Shown in pieces: positions 27,145 to 36,724 of a stretch of 64,000 bases of DNA. The number at the start of each line of letters is the position of its first letter. Positions within the stretch are counted from its first letter, which is position 1. Below the pieces are notes generated by a model. It searched no databases and was not told where the DNA came from. It was given only the letters and a program-made list of their open reading frames with translations. This DNA is from Clostridium gelidum (lineage in GTDB: Bacteria; Bacillota; Clostridia; Clostridiales; Clostridiaceae): the NCBI RefSeq assembly GCF_019977655.1, contig NZ_AP024849.1, positions 413,001 through 477,000 of the forward strand, read 5' to 3'. Made by a program: the position numbers and the translations under genes.

Positions 27145-27199
27145 AATTGTCGAAGCATAATACTACAAGTATTGACAATTTAGTGTAAACAAGTAAAAT
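27145..27199 (+). promoter_or_regulatory. Promoter with overlapping inverted repeat before the third MCP
   Basis: TTGACA at 27172-27177, a 16-nt spacer and TAAAAT at 27194-27199. AATTGTC at 27145-27151 is the inverse of GACAATT at 27174-27180, which overlaps the -35 box. Between this promoter and the start codon lie about 250 nt of leader without a recognised aptamer. A small hairpin ATCAAGT-GAA-ACTTGAT lies upstream at about 27037. I see nothing else in this 640-bp gap. Confidence 0.5.
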
Positions 27200-27451
27200 A
27201 TAATCAACAAACTAAATATCAGAAAATTCAGAAGACTATGCTTTTGATTGCTCATTTCCTATATATCTACAGTCTTAACCGGTAAAATAGATAAACTCAT
27301 CATAAATTTTACAAACAGCAACTAAATAATTGAAGCGGTGATTTAAAATATCAGACTTATTACAAGAAATAGTTGAGTAAGAGGAGACTCAAAAGGATAA
27401 ATATCTTATATTTTCAATTAATATTATAAGTAATTTGTGAGGAGGATGAAT

Positions 27452-29449
27452 ATGAAAATACATTCATTGAAATTTAAATTGCTAGGATTTATTTTTTTTA
27501 TAATAATTCTACTTGTTGGCGTTATTATAATTGATAATGTAATAGAATTTAATAGCTATCTAAGCACAAATGTTAACAGAGACGTTACAAATGCAAATGA
27601 AATACTTAAAGATAAAATTGAGGAACTAAAAAATGATTCTATGAATATGGCAACTCAATTGTCACTTAATCCTATAGTAACAAAAGCGGTTGAAACAAAG
27701 GACACTGAAAAAATTTTAAATGATTTAAAGCCAATAGTAGAAGATTCAGGAATAGAATTTATAACAATAACTGATGAAGCCGGTACTGTACTTGCAAGAA
27801 CCCATGAACCAGAGAAAAAGGGAGATAGTGTTCTAAATCAAGAAAATGTAAAAGTTGCTCTTGAAGGAAAAGCAAACTCTAAGGTAGAAGAAGGAACTCA
27901 AGTTAAGTTAGCAGCTAGATCAGGGGTTCCAGTTAAGAATGATAAAGGCAAAATTATTGGCGTCATATCAACTGGATATAGGCTTGATTCTAATGAGATA
28001 GTTGATTATATAAAGACAAAACTCAATTGTGATGCTACTATTTTTTTAGGTGATACAAGGCTTGCAACAACTATAATAAAAGATGGTAACAGAGCTGTCG
28101 GAACTAAACTTGATTCTAGGATTGCAGGAATTGTACTTGCAAATAATAAATATTCTGGTGAAGCAGATATTATTGGGTCGAAATATATTACAACATATAC
28201 TCCTATTATAGGAGCAACTGATAAAGTAATCGGAATAATATTTACAGGAAAAAGTCAGATTGAAACAAATAATTTTAAGAGTGGTTTTATTGCTAATACT
28301 ATTATAATTGCCCTAATTGTTTTATCAATATTTTCCGTAATTATATATATTTATATTGATTACAAAATTTCAAAACCATTAATACGTGCAGTTGAACACT
28401 TTAAATCTGTAGCAGAAGGTGATTTTAGAAAACCTATTTTAGAAAAAAATCTTAGGCGCAAAGATGAAATAGGAGATCTTGCTAGAGGAATAGCTTTTAT
28501 GAAAGATGATTTAACTATTTTAATAAAAAAAATATTGGATAATTCACAAGAACTTACTGCAAGTAGCGAAGAACTTTCTGCGACAGTAGAGGAGTTTTCA
28601 TCAATGGAACAAAATATTGACAGTTCAATTAAAAATATAAATTCTGGAATTCACGACACTGGTGCAGTTTCAGAGGAAATATCTGCTTCAATAAAAGAGG
28701 TTGATAGCAGTGTTAATATATTAACTGGGAAAGCCATTGAAGGCAGTAATAATGCACATTTAGCAAAAGAAAGAACTGATGATATGCAAAATAAAGCTAA
28801 ATTATCTCTTGATGAAATAGAATGCTTATTTGTAGAGAAAGAACAAAATATAGTAAAAGCAATTAATGATGGAAAAATAGTAGATAATATTAAGGTAATG
28901 GCTGATACTATTGCAAGCATAGCAGAACAAACTAATCTTTTAGCACTTAATGCATCTATTGAAGCTGCAAGAGCTGGAGAACATGGAAAAGGTTTTTCGG
29001 TTGTTGCTGATGAAGTTAGGAAACTTGCAGAAAAATCTACAGAATCTGTAGGATCTATAAAAGATACAATAATAAAGGTAGAAAGTGCATTTCAAAATCT
29101 TTCTAATAATAGTAATGATGTATTATTGTTTATACAAAAAAAAGTAACCCCTAAATTTGATGAAATAGTGGAGATAGGAAAGGAAAATCATAAAGATGCA
29201 GAATTTGTAAGTAAAATGTCAGAAGAGATAGCTGCTATGTCAGAAGAAATTGCAGCTACAATGGATGAGGTAAGTAAAGCTGTTCAAAATATGGCGGTTA
29301 CAGCACAAACATCATCAGAGGGAACAGAAGAAATTGTAAATAATATTAATGAAACAACTAAAGGAATAGAAGAGATTGCATTAACAGCTAAAAGCCAAGC
29401 ACTACTTGCAGAAAGACTAAATGAAATGGTTCAAAGATTTAAATTTTAA
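27452..29449 (+). CDS. MCP with Cache sensor, co-transcribed with hemerythrin-like gene
   Basis: This 665-residue receptor has a membrane segment at about 8-30, an extracellular Cache domain ([60 protein letters not shown]), a second membrane segment near 275-300, HAMP '[20 protein letters not shown]' and a signalling tip '[20 protein letters not shown]' with '[18 protein letters not shown]'. The single-Cache type resembles receptors for small organic acids. An in-frame GTG at 27437 and ATG at 27446 exist, but GAGGAGG fits only the ATG at 27452. The hemerythrin-like gene starts 26 bp after the stop, suggesting that the two act together. Confidence 0.92.
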   Translation: MKIHSLKFKLLGFIFFIIILLVGVIIIDNVIEFNSYLSTNVNRDVTNANEILKDKIEELKNDSMNMATQLSLNPIVTKAVETKDTEKILNDLKPIVEDSGIEFITITDEAGTVLARTHEPEKKGDSVLNQENVKVALEGKANSKVEEGTQVKLAARSGVPVKNDKGKIIGVISTGYRLDSNEIVDYIKTKLNCDATIFLGDTRLATTIIKDGNRAVGTKLDSRIAGIVLANNKYSGEADIIGSKYITTYTPIIGATDKVIGIIFTGKSQIETNNFKSGFIANTIIIALIVLSIFSVIIYIYIDYKISKPLIRAVEHFKSVAEGDFRKPILEKNLRRKDEIGDLARGIAFMKDDLTILIKKILDNSQELTASSEELSATVEEFSSMEQNIDSSIKNINSGIHDTGAVSEEISASIKEVDSSVNILTGKAIEGSNNAHLAKERTDDMQNKAKLSLDEIECLFVEKEQNIVKAINDGKIVDNIKVMADTIASIAEQTNLLALNASIEAARAGEHGKGFSVVADEVRKLAEKSTESVGSIKDTIIKVESAFQNLSNNSNDVLLFIQKKVTPKFDEIVEIGKENHKDAEFVSKMSEEIAAMSEEIAATMDEVSKAVQNMAVTAQTSSEGTEEIVNNINETTKGIEEIALTAKSQALLAERLNEMVQRFKF

Positions 29450-29475
29450 ATATAATTTATAGGAGGGATAATTTT

Positions 29476-30045
29476 ATGTCTGAGCTTTTAAAACGAAATA
29501 CTCAAATTTTAAGTAATAATTTGCATTGGAGCATCTATTCAGCAAAACATAGTTCCCTTAATAAAAATAATGATGAATCTATAGAACTTTATGGTAATAA
29601 ATCATATATTACTTCAGAAATTATTCTGCTTTTTATGAATTCAAATTGGGATGATAATTTAGCTACAGGAATTAGTAATATTGATAGCCAAAATAAAGAA
29701 ATATTTCTCCAAATTAATAACTTATTATTTAATCTTAAACAAGAAAAAAGTAAAATTAAACTTATTAAAGAACTAGATTGTCTTGAAAAATATGTGATTA
29801 AGCATTTTAACGAAGAGGAAGCTATTCAAAAACAAAATGAGTATCCTAAATACAATTTACAACATGATCAGCATGAAGTATTTAAAAATGATCTTAAAAA
29901 ATTAAGAAATATCTTGGAAAGTAAAGAATTATCGGCATCGATTATTGTAGATATATATGAAAAAATTTTCAAAGTTTATAGAAAGCATATAATAAATTTA
30001 GACAAGGACTTAGGTATGTTTTTACTGGCAAAGTTTAGAGGATAA
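29476..30045 (+). CDS. Hemerythrin-like protein with two substituted iron ligands
   Basis: The product has 189 residues: about 55 residues of N-terminal extension, then a four-helix hemerythrin domain. Recognisable elements are 'LATGISNIDSQNK' (about 62-74), 'KHFNEEEA' (His110, Glu114), 'YPKYNLQHDQHEVF' (123-136) and 'HIINLDKDL' (His171, Asp176). In canonical hemerythrins the first motif is D-x-Q-H-K and the third is YPxYxxHxxxHxxF. Here the first His is Asn73, and the aligned first His of the pair is Gln129 (His130 and His133 are present). Iron and O2 binding may be altered or lost. It is preceded by GGAGGG and follows an MCP by 26 bp, so a sensory role in aero- or redox-taxis is a reasonable inference. 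Confidence 0.82.
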   Translation: MSELLKRNTQILSNNLHWSIYSAKHSSLNKNNDESIELYGNKSYITSEIILLFMNSNWDDNLATGISNIDSQNKEIFLQINNLLFNLKQEKSKIKLIKELDCLEKYVIKHFNEEEAIQKQNEYPKYNLQHDQHEVFKNDLKKLRNILESKELSASIIVDIYEKIFKVYRKHIINLDKDLGMFLLAKFRG

Positions 30046-30146
30046 TAAACGCTATATTTTAAAATGTTAAGATATATGAATAGTTTGTTTATTAATTTAA
30101 ATTTCAAGTTTGCAGCAAAATATCATAATAGGTTCACTCTACACAA

Positions 30147-30287
30147 GATATTATTGCATCTATAAATGAAGTTTCACAGGCAACAAATGATGTAGTTAAT
30201 TTAACAGAAGAAGTTGTAAATCAAACAAATAAAACAAAAAAATGTGCAGATAAACTTTTAGATGTAGTATCAATATTTAAAATTTAA
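30147..30287 (+). pseudogene. Remnant of an MCP C-terminus
   Basis: A 46-codon frame (DIIASINEVSQATND, then VVNLTEEVVNQTNKTKKC, ADKLLDVVSIFKI, stop) matches the last ~60 residues of the MCP at 22412-24520, with about 15 residues deleted after 'QATN'. There is no start codon, ribosome site or upstream receptor sequence. It is a decayed duplicate, probably left by recombination between MCP genes. The remaining gap from 30046 to 30656 shows nothing else recognisable. Confidence 0.75.
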
Positions 30288-30656
30288 AATATCCATTTTA
30301 AAAGATTGTTTATATTTAGAAAAATCAAGGGGGGAGTTTACATAGCATATATGGGTGTGATTGTTAAAGGAATGTAGACAGATATGTTTCAAGTAAATAT
30401 TTATTTTGATGGGTGAATATATTAGATTAAAATACTTATTTTTCCGAATCAAGTTTAATTAGTTAACAATTTGAATAATTATTGGGATTTTTAGAGATAA
30501 TATTTGTCCCAACTAATCATTAAGGTGTTGTAAATTTTAAGTTAGAGTATTATTATATGAGTATGAAATAAATTTTAATTATATTAAAGATTACTACGTG
30601 TAAAGCTAAAGAGTTTTTTATTAAAATAATTAAAATATAGAGGATGTGATTAGACT

Positions 30657-31241
30657 TTGATGATTAATACTCACAAAGCTATGGGCGAGAATATTATAAA
30701 ATATGCTAATTCAAAGAGCATTTATTTAATTAATAATAAAAGATTTGTATGGGGGAACATCAAACCAGACTGCACACCTAAATATAAATTTAAGAAACAT
30801 TATTTTGATGAAAGTATAGATATGATAGTTGAAAAAATTACACATTTATCTTCATTAACGCTAGAAGATGTTTATTATGATATGACTGTTGGAAAGTTTA
30901 GTGAGGAACTTGGAGTAATATGTCACTTTTTATGTGATTTTTTTTGTGCCCCACATTATTATAGATGGGAATTCAAAAGTACTAGTGCAGTAAAACATCA
31001 TATGCTATATGAAAATAAATTAGCTAAAATAGCTAAGGATTTTAAGCCAACAGGTATAATATATACCCATATAGAACCAAGTAATATAAAAGAGTTTATA
31101 TTACAATTACAAAAACAATATGACGGAATATTAGATTATCATAATGATTTAACATTTTCATATTATGTTTGTGACAGTGTATTAAATATGGTTCTAAATA
31201 ATGTGTTTTTAAATGATAGTAAAGTAAGTAAAGCAATTTAA
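30657..31241 (+). CDS. Zinc-dependent phospholipase C-like protein
   Basis: This 194-residue all-helical protein resembles the zinc-dependent phospholipase C fold. It has an N-terminal 'MINTHKAMGENIIKY' with an early His (as in the family's N-terminal ligand), 'NIKPDCTPKY' near 37, and the metal motif 'GVICHFLCDFFCAPHYYRW' near 84-102, matching HxxxDxxxxPH. A late His pair is in 'AVKHHMLYE'. Family members bind three Zn ions. There is no signal peptide, unlike secreted clostridial alpha-toxins, and it is shorter, so it may act inside the cell or have another substrate. The start may be TTG 30657 or ATG 30660. A perfect terminator follows. Confidence 0.75.
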   Translation: MMINTHKAMGENIIKYANSKSIYLINNKRFVWGNIKPDCTPKYKFKKHYFDESIDMIVEKITHLSSLTLEDVYYDMTVGKFSEELGVICHFLCDFFCAPHYYRWEFKSTSAVKHHMLYENKLAKIAKDFKPTGIIYTHIEPSNIKEFILQLQKQYDGILDYHNDLTFSYYVCDSVLNMVLNNVFLNDSKVSKAI

Positions 31242-31262
31242 TTGATTACCACATATAAGAAA

Positions 31263-31308
31263 AAATACATCTAAATAATCAAAAATTATTTAGATGTATT
31301 TTTTTAAT
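31263..31308 (+). terminator. Terminator after the phospholipase C-like gene
   Basis: AAATACATCTAAATAAT pairs with ATTATTTAGATGTATTT and is followed by a long T run. Confidence 0.92.
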
Positions 31309-31538
31309 TATTTTTAAGATAGTCTATTTTTATATTGTTTTAAGAGAATAATAAATTTGATTTTCATGAAATACTTTTATTAACACTAACATAATAATAT
31401 ATAAGTGTGGTAAAATTATAAAGCATAACAATTATTAATGGAATAAAGTTTTGAAGATTCTATGTAATTTAGATTATTAAATATAGATTGTTAAAAAATA
31501 GACTAAATATTAAAATATTGAGGTAGGAGAAAATATAT

Positions 31539-32174
31539 ATGGATAAGAATAAAAATATATCTATGGCAGTTATAAAAAGATTGCCTAAATATTATAGATA
31601 TCTTGAGGAACTTATGAAACATGAAGTAGATAGAATTTCATCAAAAGAATTAGGTGAGAAAATAGGGTTTACGGCATCTCAGATTCGACAAGATCTAAAT
31701 TGTTTTGGGGATTTTGGACAACAAGGATACGGATATAATGTGAAAGAACTTTATAACCAAATTGGCTCTATATTAGGATTAGGTAGGGGATACGAAGCGG
31801 CATTAGTTGGAGCAGGTAATATAGGTCAAGCGGTTTCAAATTATTCAAGATTTGAAAATATGGGTTTTAAAATAACAGCTATATTTGATGCAAATCCTAA
31901 ATTAATAGGAATGAAAATTAGAGATGTAGAAATTATGGATATAGATGAAATGGCATCTGTTTTAAATTCACATAAAATTGATATAGGAATAATATGTGTT
32001 CCAAGAAAAAATGCACAAAATGTTGCTGATGGATTAATAAAGGGTGGTATAAGAGCAATCTGGAATTTTGCACCTGTAGACTTAGTAGTTCCTGAGCCTG
32101 TTAAGGTAGAAAATGTACATTTAAGTGAAAGTTTGCTAACTTTAATTTATTTATTAAATGAAAGTGATAGTTAA
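31539..32174 (+). CDS. rex: Redox-sensing transcriptional repressor Rex
   Basis: This 211-residue NADH/NAD+ sensor has an N-terminal winged helix ('AVIKRLPKYYRYLEEL', then 'RISSKELGEKIGFTASQIRQ' at about 32-51 and 'DLNCFGDFGQQGYGYNV') and a Rossmann domain with 'ALVGAGNIGQAV' at 88-99. A C-terminal domain-swapped helix is typical of the family. Rex binds TTGTTA-type palindromes when NADH is low and releases them when NADH rises. Two such palindromes are in this window: before crt (32430-32447) and before the hydrogenase gene (39269-39286). The butyryl-CoA operon begins about 350 bp downstream, so regulator and targets are neighbours. Confidence 0.95.
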   Translation: MDKNKNISMAVIKRLPKYYRYLEELMKHEVDRISSKELGEKIGFTASQIRQDLNCFGDFGQQGYGYNVKELYNQIGSILGLGRGYEAALVGAGNIGQAVSNYSRFENMGFKITAIFDANPKLIGMKIRDVEIMDIDEMASVLNSHKIDIGIICVPRKNAQNVADGLIKGGIRAIWNFAPVDLVVPEPVKVENVHLSESLLTLIYLLNESDS

Positions 32175-32210
32175 AAATTTAATTATTATTATTATTATTT
32201 AAGCATATAG

Positions 32211-32262
32211 AAAGAAAATAACAAGTGAGAGATGCAATGTATATTTCACTTGTTTTCTCATT
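32211..32262. repeat. Dispersed stem-loop element, short copy E (after rex)
   Basis: GAAAGAAAATAACAAGTGAG then AGATGCAATGTATATTT matches the left arm of copy A (15940-15975) closely. It then folds back with CACTTGTTTTC, so the middle of the element is deleted. The resulting hairpin, with T-rich flank, may serve as the rex terminator. Confidence 0.6.
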
Positions 32263-32429
32263 TTGTATGCCTAATATATTGCTGATTTTCTACATGAATG
32301 AAAATAATCAAAAAGAATGCAATAGCTAAAAAACTTCTAAATAAAACATAATATTTTATTGCAAATAAATTAAGTACGTATTATAATTTTAATTAGGGTT
32401 TTATAACCTAAATATTTTTTTGGATTCAT

Positions 32430-32447
32430 TTGTTATAATATTAACAA
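32430..32447. promoter_or_regulatory. Rex operator in the crt promoter
   Basis: TTGTTATAATATTAACAA is an 18-bp near-perfect palindrome matching the established Rex consensus (TTGTTA-N6-TAACAA form). The symmetry extends to CATT and AATG on the flanks. A -10 hexamer TATAAT (32434-32439) lies inside it, so Rex binding would exclude polymerase. Confidence 0.88.
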
Positions 32448-32521
32448 ATGGATTAAAAAATTATTAGAAATAGTAAGAAAATTAAAAAAATAAATAAGCA
32501 AGTTTGAAGGAGGACCTTAAC

Positions 32522-33307
32522 ATGGAATTAAAAAATGTGATTCTTGAAAAAGAAGGACATTTAGCTATTGTTACAATCAATAGACCAAAGGCACTAAATG
32601 CATTAAATTCAGAAACATTAAAAGATTTGGATACTGTTTTAGAAGATTTAGAAAAAGACAGCAATGTATATGCAGTTATATTAACTGGTGCTGGGGAAAA
32701 ATCTTTTGTAGCCGGAGCAGATATTGCAGAAATGAAAGATCTTAACGAAGAACAAGGTAAAGAATTTGGAATCTTAGGAAACAATGTTTTCAGAAGATTA
32801 GAAAAATTGGATAAGCCAGTTATTGCAGCTATATCAGGATTTGCTCTTGGTGGTGGATGTGAACTTGCTATGTCATGTGACATAAGAATAGCTTCAGAAA
32901 AAGCTAAATTTGGTCAACCAGAAGCAAGTCTTGGAATAACTCCTGGATTTGGTGGAACTCAAAGATTAGCTAGAATTGTAGGACCTGGAAAAGCTAAAGA
33001 ATTAATATATACTTGTGACATTATTAAAGCTGAAGAAGCTTACAGAATAGGTTTAGTAAATAAAATAGTTCCATTAGAAAGTTTAATGGATGAAGCAAAA
33101 GCAATGGCAAATAAGATTGCAGCTAATGCTCCAAAGGCAGTGGCATATTGTAAAGATGCTATTGATAGAGGAATGCAAGTTGATATCGATGCAGCTATAT
33201 TAATAGAAGCAGAAGATTTTGGTAAATGTTTTGCAACAGAAGATCAAACAGAAGGAATGACTGCGTTCTTAGAAAGAAGAACAGAAAAGAATTTCCAAAA
33301 TAAATAA
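32522..33307 (+). CDS. crt: 3-Hydroxybutyryl-CoA dehydratase (crotonase)
   Basis: This 261-residue crotonase-fold enzyme has the oxyanion-hole segment 'KSFVAGADIAEM' near residues 60-71 and 'GFALGGGCELAMSCDIRIAS' near 102-121. Catalytic Glu residues follow in 'GGGCELAM' and 'GQPEASLGITPGFGG'. It dehydrates 3-hydroxybutyryl-CoA to crotonyl-CoA in butyrate/butanol formation. An in-frame TTG at 32504 exists, but AGGAGGA fits the ATG at 32522. It is the first gene of crt-bcd-etfB-etfA-hbd, the standard clostridial order, and is controlled by a Rex operator overlapping the -10 box. Confidence 0.96.
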   Translation: MELKNVILEKEGHLAIVTINRPKALNALNSETLKDLDTVLEDLEKDSNVYAVILTGAGEKSFVAGADIAEMKDLNEEQGKEFGILGNNVFRRLEKLDKPVIAAISGFALGGGCELAMSCDIRIASEKAKFGQPEASLGITPGFGGTQRLARIVGPGKAKELIYTCDIIKAEEAYRIGLVNKIVPLESLMDEAKAMANKIAANAPKAVAYCKDAIDRGMQVDIDAAILIEAEDFGKCFATEDQTEGMTAFLERRTEKNFQNK

Positions 33308-33409
33308 TTTTAAATAACAAATAATATTTAAAGATTAAGTTAAAAATCTATTAGAGATTTATATATAGTTTGGTATCAAATAGGTTTAATTAACAAGGAG
33401 GATAATTTA

Positions 33410-34549
33410 ATGAATTTCGAATTAACTAGAGAACAACAATTAGTACAACAAATGATCAGAGAATTCGCAGTAAACGAAGTTAAACCAATAGCTGCTGAAA
33501 TTGATGAAACAGAAAGATTCCCTATGGAAAACGTTGAAAAGATGGCTAAATTAGGAGTAATGGGTATCCCATTCGGTAAAGAATTTGGTGGAGCAGGCGG
33601 AGATGTTCTTTCTTACATAATAGCTGTAGAAGAATTATCAAAAGTTTGTGCTACTACAGGAGTTATACTTTCAGCTCATACATCATTATGTGCGTCAGTA
33701 ATTTTTGAAAATGGTACTCCAGCTCAAAGAGCACAATATTTACCTGATCTTTGCAAAGGTAAGAAACTTGGTGCTTTCGGTTTAACTGAACCAGGTGCTG
33801 GTACAGATGCTGCAGGACAACAAACAACAGCTGTATTAGATGGAGATAACTATATATTAAATGGTTCAAAAATCTTTATAACAAATGGTGGAGTTGCTGA
33901 AACTTTCATAATATTTGCTATGACAGATAAGAGCCAAGGAACTAAAGGTATTTCTGCATTTATCGTAGAAAAATCATTCAAAGGATTCTCAGTAGGAAAA
34001 CATGAAAACAAGATGGGTATTAGAGCATCTTCAACTACTGAATTAGTTATGGAAGATTGTATAGTACCAAAAGAAAACTTAATTGGTAGAGAAAGTAAGG
34101 GATTTGGTATAGCAATGAAGACTCTTGATGGAGGAAGAATTGGTATAGCTGCTCAAGCTTTAGGTATTGCAGAAGGAGCTTTCGAGGAAGCAGTTGCATA
34201 CATGAAAGAAAGAAAACAATTCGGAAAACCACTTTCAGCATTCCAAGGATTACAATGGTACATTGCTGAAATGGATGTTAAGATTGAAGCTGCTAAGTAT
34301 CTAGTATACAAAGCTGCATGCAAGAAACAAGCTGGTGAGCCATACTCACTTGAAGCTGCTCGTGCTAAATTATTTGCAGCAGATGTTGCAATGGAAGTTA
34401 CAACTAAGGCAGTACAAATCTTTGGTGGATATGGTTACACTAAAGAATACCCAGTTGAAAGAATGATGAGAGATGCTAAGATAACAGAAATCTATGAAGG
34501 AACTTCAGAAGTTCAAAAGATGGTTATCGCAGGAAGCATTTTAAGATAG
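33410..34549 (+). CDS. bcd: Butyryl-CoA dehydrogenase
   Basis: This 379-residue FAD acyl-CoA dehydrogenase has 'GAFGLTEPGAGTDAAGQQT' near 122-140 and 'FITNGGVAETFIIFA' near 155-170 for FAD and substrate binding. The C-terminal 'RDAKITEIYEGTSEVQKMVI' holds the catalytic Glu typical of short-chain enzymes. With EtfBA it reduces crotonyl-CoA to butyryl-CoA while bifurcating electrons from NADH to ferredoxin, as shown for clostridial Bcd/Etf. AAGGAGGAT precedes the ATG, and the stop is 13 bp before etfB. The full family length and all motifs are present. Confidence 0.97.
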   Translation: MNFELTREQQLVQQMIREFAVNEVKPIAAEIDETERFPMENVEKMAKLGVMGIPFGKEFGGAGGDVLSYIIAVEELSKVCATTGVILSAHTSLCASVIFENGTPAQRAQYLPDLCKGKKLGAFGLTEPGAGTDAAGQQTTAVLDGDNYILNGSKIFITNGGVAETFIIFAMTDKSQGTKGISAFIVEKSFKGFSVGKHENKMGIRASSTTELVMEDCIVPKENLIGRESKGFGIAMKTLDGGRIGIAAQALGIAEGAFEEAVAYMKERKQFGKPLSAFQGLQWYIAEMDVKIEAAKYLVYKAACKKQAGEPYSLEAARAKLFAADVAMEVTTKAVQIFGGYGYTKEYPVERMMRDAKITEIYEGTSEVQKMVIAGSILR

Positions 34550-34562
34550 GAGGAATTTTATA

Positions 34563-35342
34563 ATGAATATAGTAGTTTGTATAAAACAAGTTCCAGATAC
34601 TGCAGCAGTAAAGATTGATCCTAAAACTGGTACGTTAATAAGAGATGGAGTTCCATCAATAATGAATCCAGAGGACAAACATGCTTTAGAAGGTGCATTA
34701 CAATTAAAAGAAACTAATGGTGCTAAGGTAACAGTTATAACAATGGGACTTCCAATGGCTAAAGCTGTACTTAGAGAAGCATTATGTATGGGAGCTGATG
34801 AAGCTATCCTATTAACAGATAGATGTATGGGAGGAGCTGATACGTTAGCTACTTCAAAGTCACTTGCAGGAGTTATTAAAAAGTTAGATTATGATATAGT
34901 ACTTGCTGGAAGACAAGCAATTGATGGAGACACAGCGCAAGTTGGACCAGAAATAGCTGAACATTTAAACATTCCTCAAGTAACTTACGTTCAAGACATT
35001 AAAGTTGAAGGTAATACATTAATAGTAAAGAGAGCATTAGAAGATGGATATCAAGTGGTAGAAGTTAAAACTCCATGTCTATTAACTGCAATCGAAGAAT
35101 TAAATGAAGCTAGATACATGAATATAGCTGATATATTCGCAACGAATGATGATCAAATCAAGGTTATGTCAGCAGATGATATAGATGTAGATAAGAATGA
35201 ATTAGGACTTAAAGGTTCACCTACAAAGGTTAAAAAGTCAATGACTAAAGAAGTTAAAGGTGCCGGAGAAATAGTTAGAGAATCACCTAAAAATGCAGCA
35301 TATTATGTTGTAGGAAAATTAAAAGAAAAACACTACATCTAA
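34563..35342 (+). CDS. etfB: Electron transfer flavoprotein beta subunit
   Basis: This 259-residue ETF-beta starts 'MNIVVCIKQVPDTAAVKID' and has the nucleotide-binding 'DKHALEGALQLKE' near 39 and the recognition-loop region 'IVLAGRQAIDGDTAQVGPEI' near 117-136. It binds the bifurcating FAD together with the alpha subunit and partners Bcd. Clostridial bifurcating ETFs keep this gene between bcd and etfA, as here. AGGAGG precedes the ATG, 13 bp after bcd; etfA starts 22 bp after its stop. No abnormality seen. Confidence 0.96.
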   Translation: MNIVVCIKQVPDTAAVKIDPKTGTLIRDGVPSIMNPEDKHALEGALQLKETNGAKVTVITMGLPMAKAVLREALCMGADEAILLTDRCMGGADTLATSKSLAGVIKKLDYDIVLAGRQAIDGDTAQVGPEIAEHLNIPQVTYVQDIKVEGNTLIVKRALEDGYQVVEVKTPCLLTAIEELNEARYMNIADIFATNDDQIKVMSADDIDVDKNELGLKGSPTKVKKSMTKEVKGAGEIVRESPKNAAYYVVGKLKEKHYI

Positions 35343-35364
35343 GATAATAGGAGGGTAATTTAAT

Positions 35365-36372
35365 ATGAATATAGAAGATTACAAAGGCGTTTGGGTCTTT
35401 GCTGAACAAAGAGAAGGCGAGTTACAAAAAGTATCTTTAGAACTACTTGGAGAAGGTAGAAGAATTGCTGATGAATTAGGAGTAAAGTTAACTGCTTTAT
35501 TACTAGGAAATAACATAGATGCATTAGCAAAGACATTAGCGCAGCACGGTGCTGATGAAGTTTTAGTTGCTGATGACAAAGATTTAGAGCACTATACAAC
35601 TGGCGCTTATACTAAGGTTATCTGTGATTTAGCTAACGAAAGAAAGCCAGGAATATTATTCGTAGGAGCTACTTTTATTGGAAGAGATTTAGGTCCAAGA
35701 GTAGCAGCTAGATTATCAACTGGATTAACTGCTGACTGTACTTCAATTGAAGTTGAAGTTGAAGGCGGAGCTCTTTTAGCTACAAGACCAGCATTTGGTG
35801 GAAACTTAATGGCTACAATTGCTTGTCCAGATCATAGACCACAAATGGCTACAGTAAGACCAGGAGTATTTGCAAAAATTACTACTGACGCAGCAAACTG
35901 CAAAATTGAAAAGGTTGAAGTTAAATTAGCTGAAAGCGATATAATGACTAAGGTTTTAGAAATTGTTAAATCTAAGAAAGAAATTATAGATATAGCTGAA
36001 GCAGATTTCATAGTATCAGGTGGTAGAGGAGTTGGAAGCAAAGAAAACTTTGAACTACTTAAGGAATTAGCAAAAGCTTTAGACGGAACTGTAGCTGGAT
36101 CAAGAGCAGCAGTTGAAAATGGATGGATTGATGGAGCATATCAAGTTGGTCAAACTGGTAAAACTGTTAGACCTCAAATTTATATAGCTTGTGGTATTTC
36201 GGGAGCTATCCAACACGTTGCTGGTATGCAAGAATCAGATTTAATCATTGCTGTTAATAAAGATGACTCAGCTCCAATAATGAAGCTTGCAGATTATGCA
36301 ATAGTTGGAGACATCGCTAAGGTAGTACCAGAATTAACAGCTCAAGTTAAAGAAATAAAGAACGCTGAATAA
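35365..36372 (+). CDS. etfA: Electron transfer flavoprotein alpha subunit
   Basis: This 335-residue ETF-alpha has an N-terminal 'GVWVFAEQREGELQKVSLEL' and the C-terminal FAD domain motifs 'VSGGRGVGSKENFELL' near 212, 'GSRAAVENGWIDGAYQVGQT' near 245, and 'YIACGISGAIQHVAGMQES' then 'IIAVNKDDSAPIM' near 272-310. It carries the electron-shuttling FAD that docks with Bcd. AGGAGGG precedes the ATG. The gene is followed by an unusual 394-bp gap with two tandem copies of the dispersed stem-loop element before hbd, where most clostridial operons have a short spacer. Confidence 0.96.
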   Translation: MNIEDYKGVWVFAEQREGELQKVSLELLGEGRRIADELGVKLTALLLGNNIDALAKTLAQHGADEVLVADDKDLEHYTTGAYTKVICDLANERKPGILFVGATFIGRDLGPRVAARLSTGLTADCTSIEVEVEGGALLATRPAFGGNLMATIACPDHRPQMATVRPGVFAKITTDAANCKIEKVEVKLAESDIMTKVLEIVKSKKEIIDIAEADFIVSGGRGVGSKENFELLKELAKALDGTVAGSRAAVENGWIDGAYQVGQTGKTVRPQIYIACGISGAIQHVAGMQESDLIIAVNKDDSAPIMKLADYAIVGDIAKVVPELTAQVKEIKNAE

Positions 36373-36448
36373 TATGACAAGAAAAGCTATTATTCAAAAA
36401 TATAAAATATTAATTTGAATTAATTCTTAGTTAAAGCATATTAAAGAT

Positions 36449-36609
36449 TAACAAGTCATTATGCTGCTAGTCTATTTTATGTCATGCTACGTCAGTATGT
36501 CCATCTAATAGCCTTATACTATGAAATGAATATTGCTTTCTCATTTGACACAAGATATATATAGTAGCTTTGACTTGGTATTTATTATGGATGAAATAAA
36601 TTATTTCAA
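36449..36609. repeat. Dispersed stem-loop element, copy B1 (between etfA and hbd)
   Basis: It starts TAACAAGTCATTATGCTGCTAGTCTATTTT (given here only as the segments TAACAAGTCATTATGC and TGCTAGTCTATTTT), matching the minus strand of copy A. It continues with GTCCATCTAATAGCC, GACACAAGATATATAT and AGTAGCTTTGACTTGGTATT, in the same order as copy A. From 36488 it is repeated almost in full by the following 115 bp. It encodes no protein and would be transcribed within the butyryl-CoA operon. Confidence 0.68.
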
Positions 36610-36724
36610 CTATGTCAGTATGTTCATCTAATAGCCTTATACTATAAGGTGAACATACTTTTTTGTTTGATACAAAATATACATAATAGCTTTGAGTTAT
36701 TATGTATAAAATAAATTATTTTAA
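36610..36724. repeat. Dispersed stem-loop element, tandem copy B2
   Basis: TATGTCAGTATGTTCATCTA, then AATAGCCTTATACTAT, repeats the sequence at 36488-36523 with few changes. Later GATACAAAATATACATAATA and GCTTTGAGTTATTATG parallel the B1 segments, and both copies end ATAAATTATTT. This shows a tandem duplication of about 115-122 bp directly before the hbd ribosome site. Confidence 0.7.
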
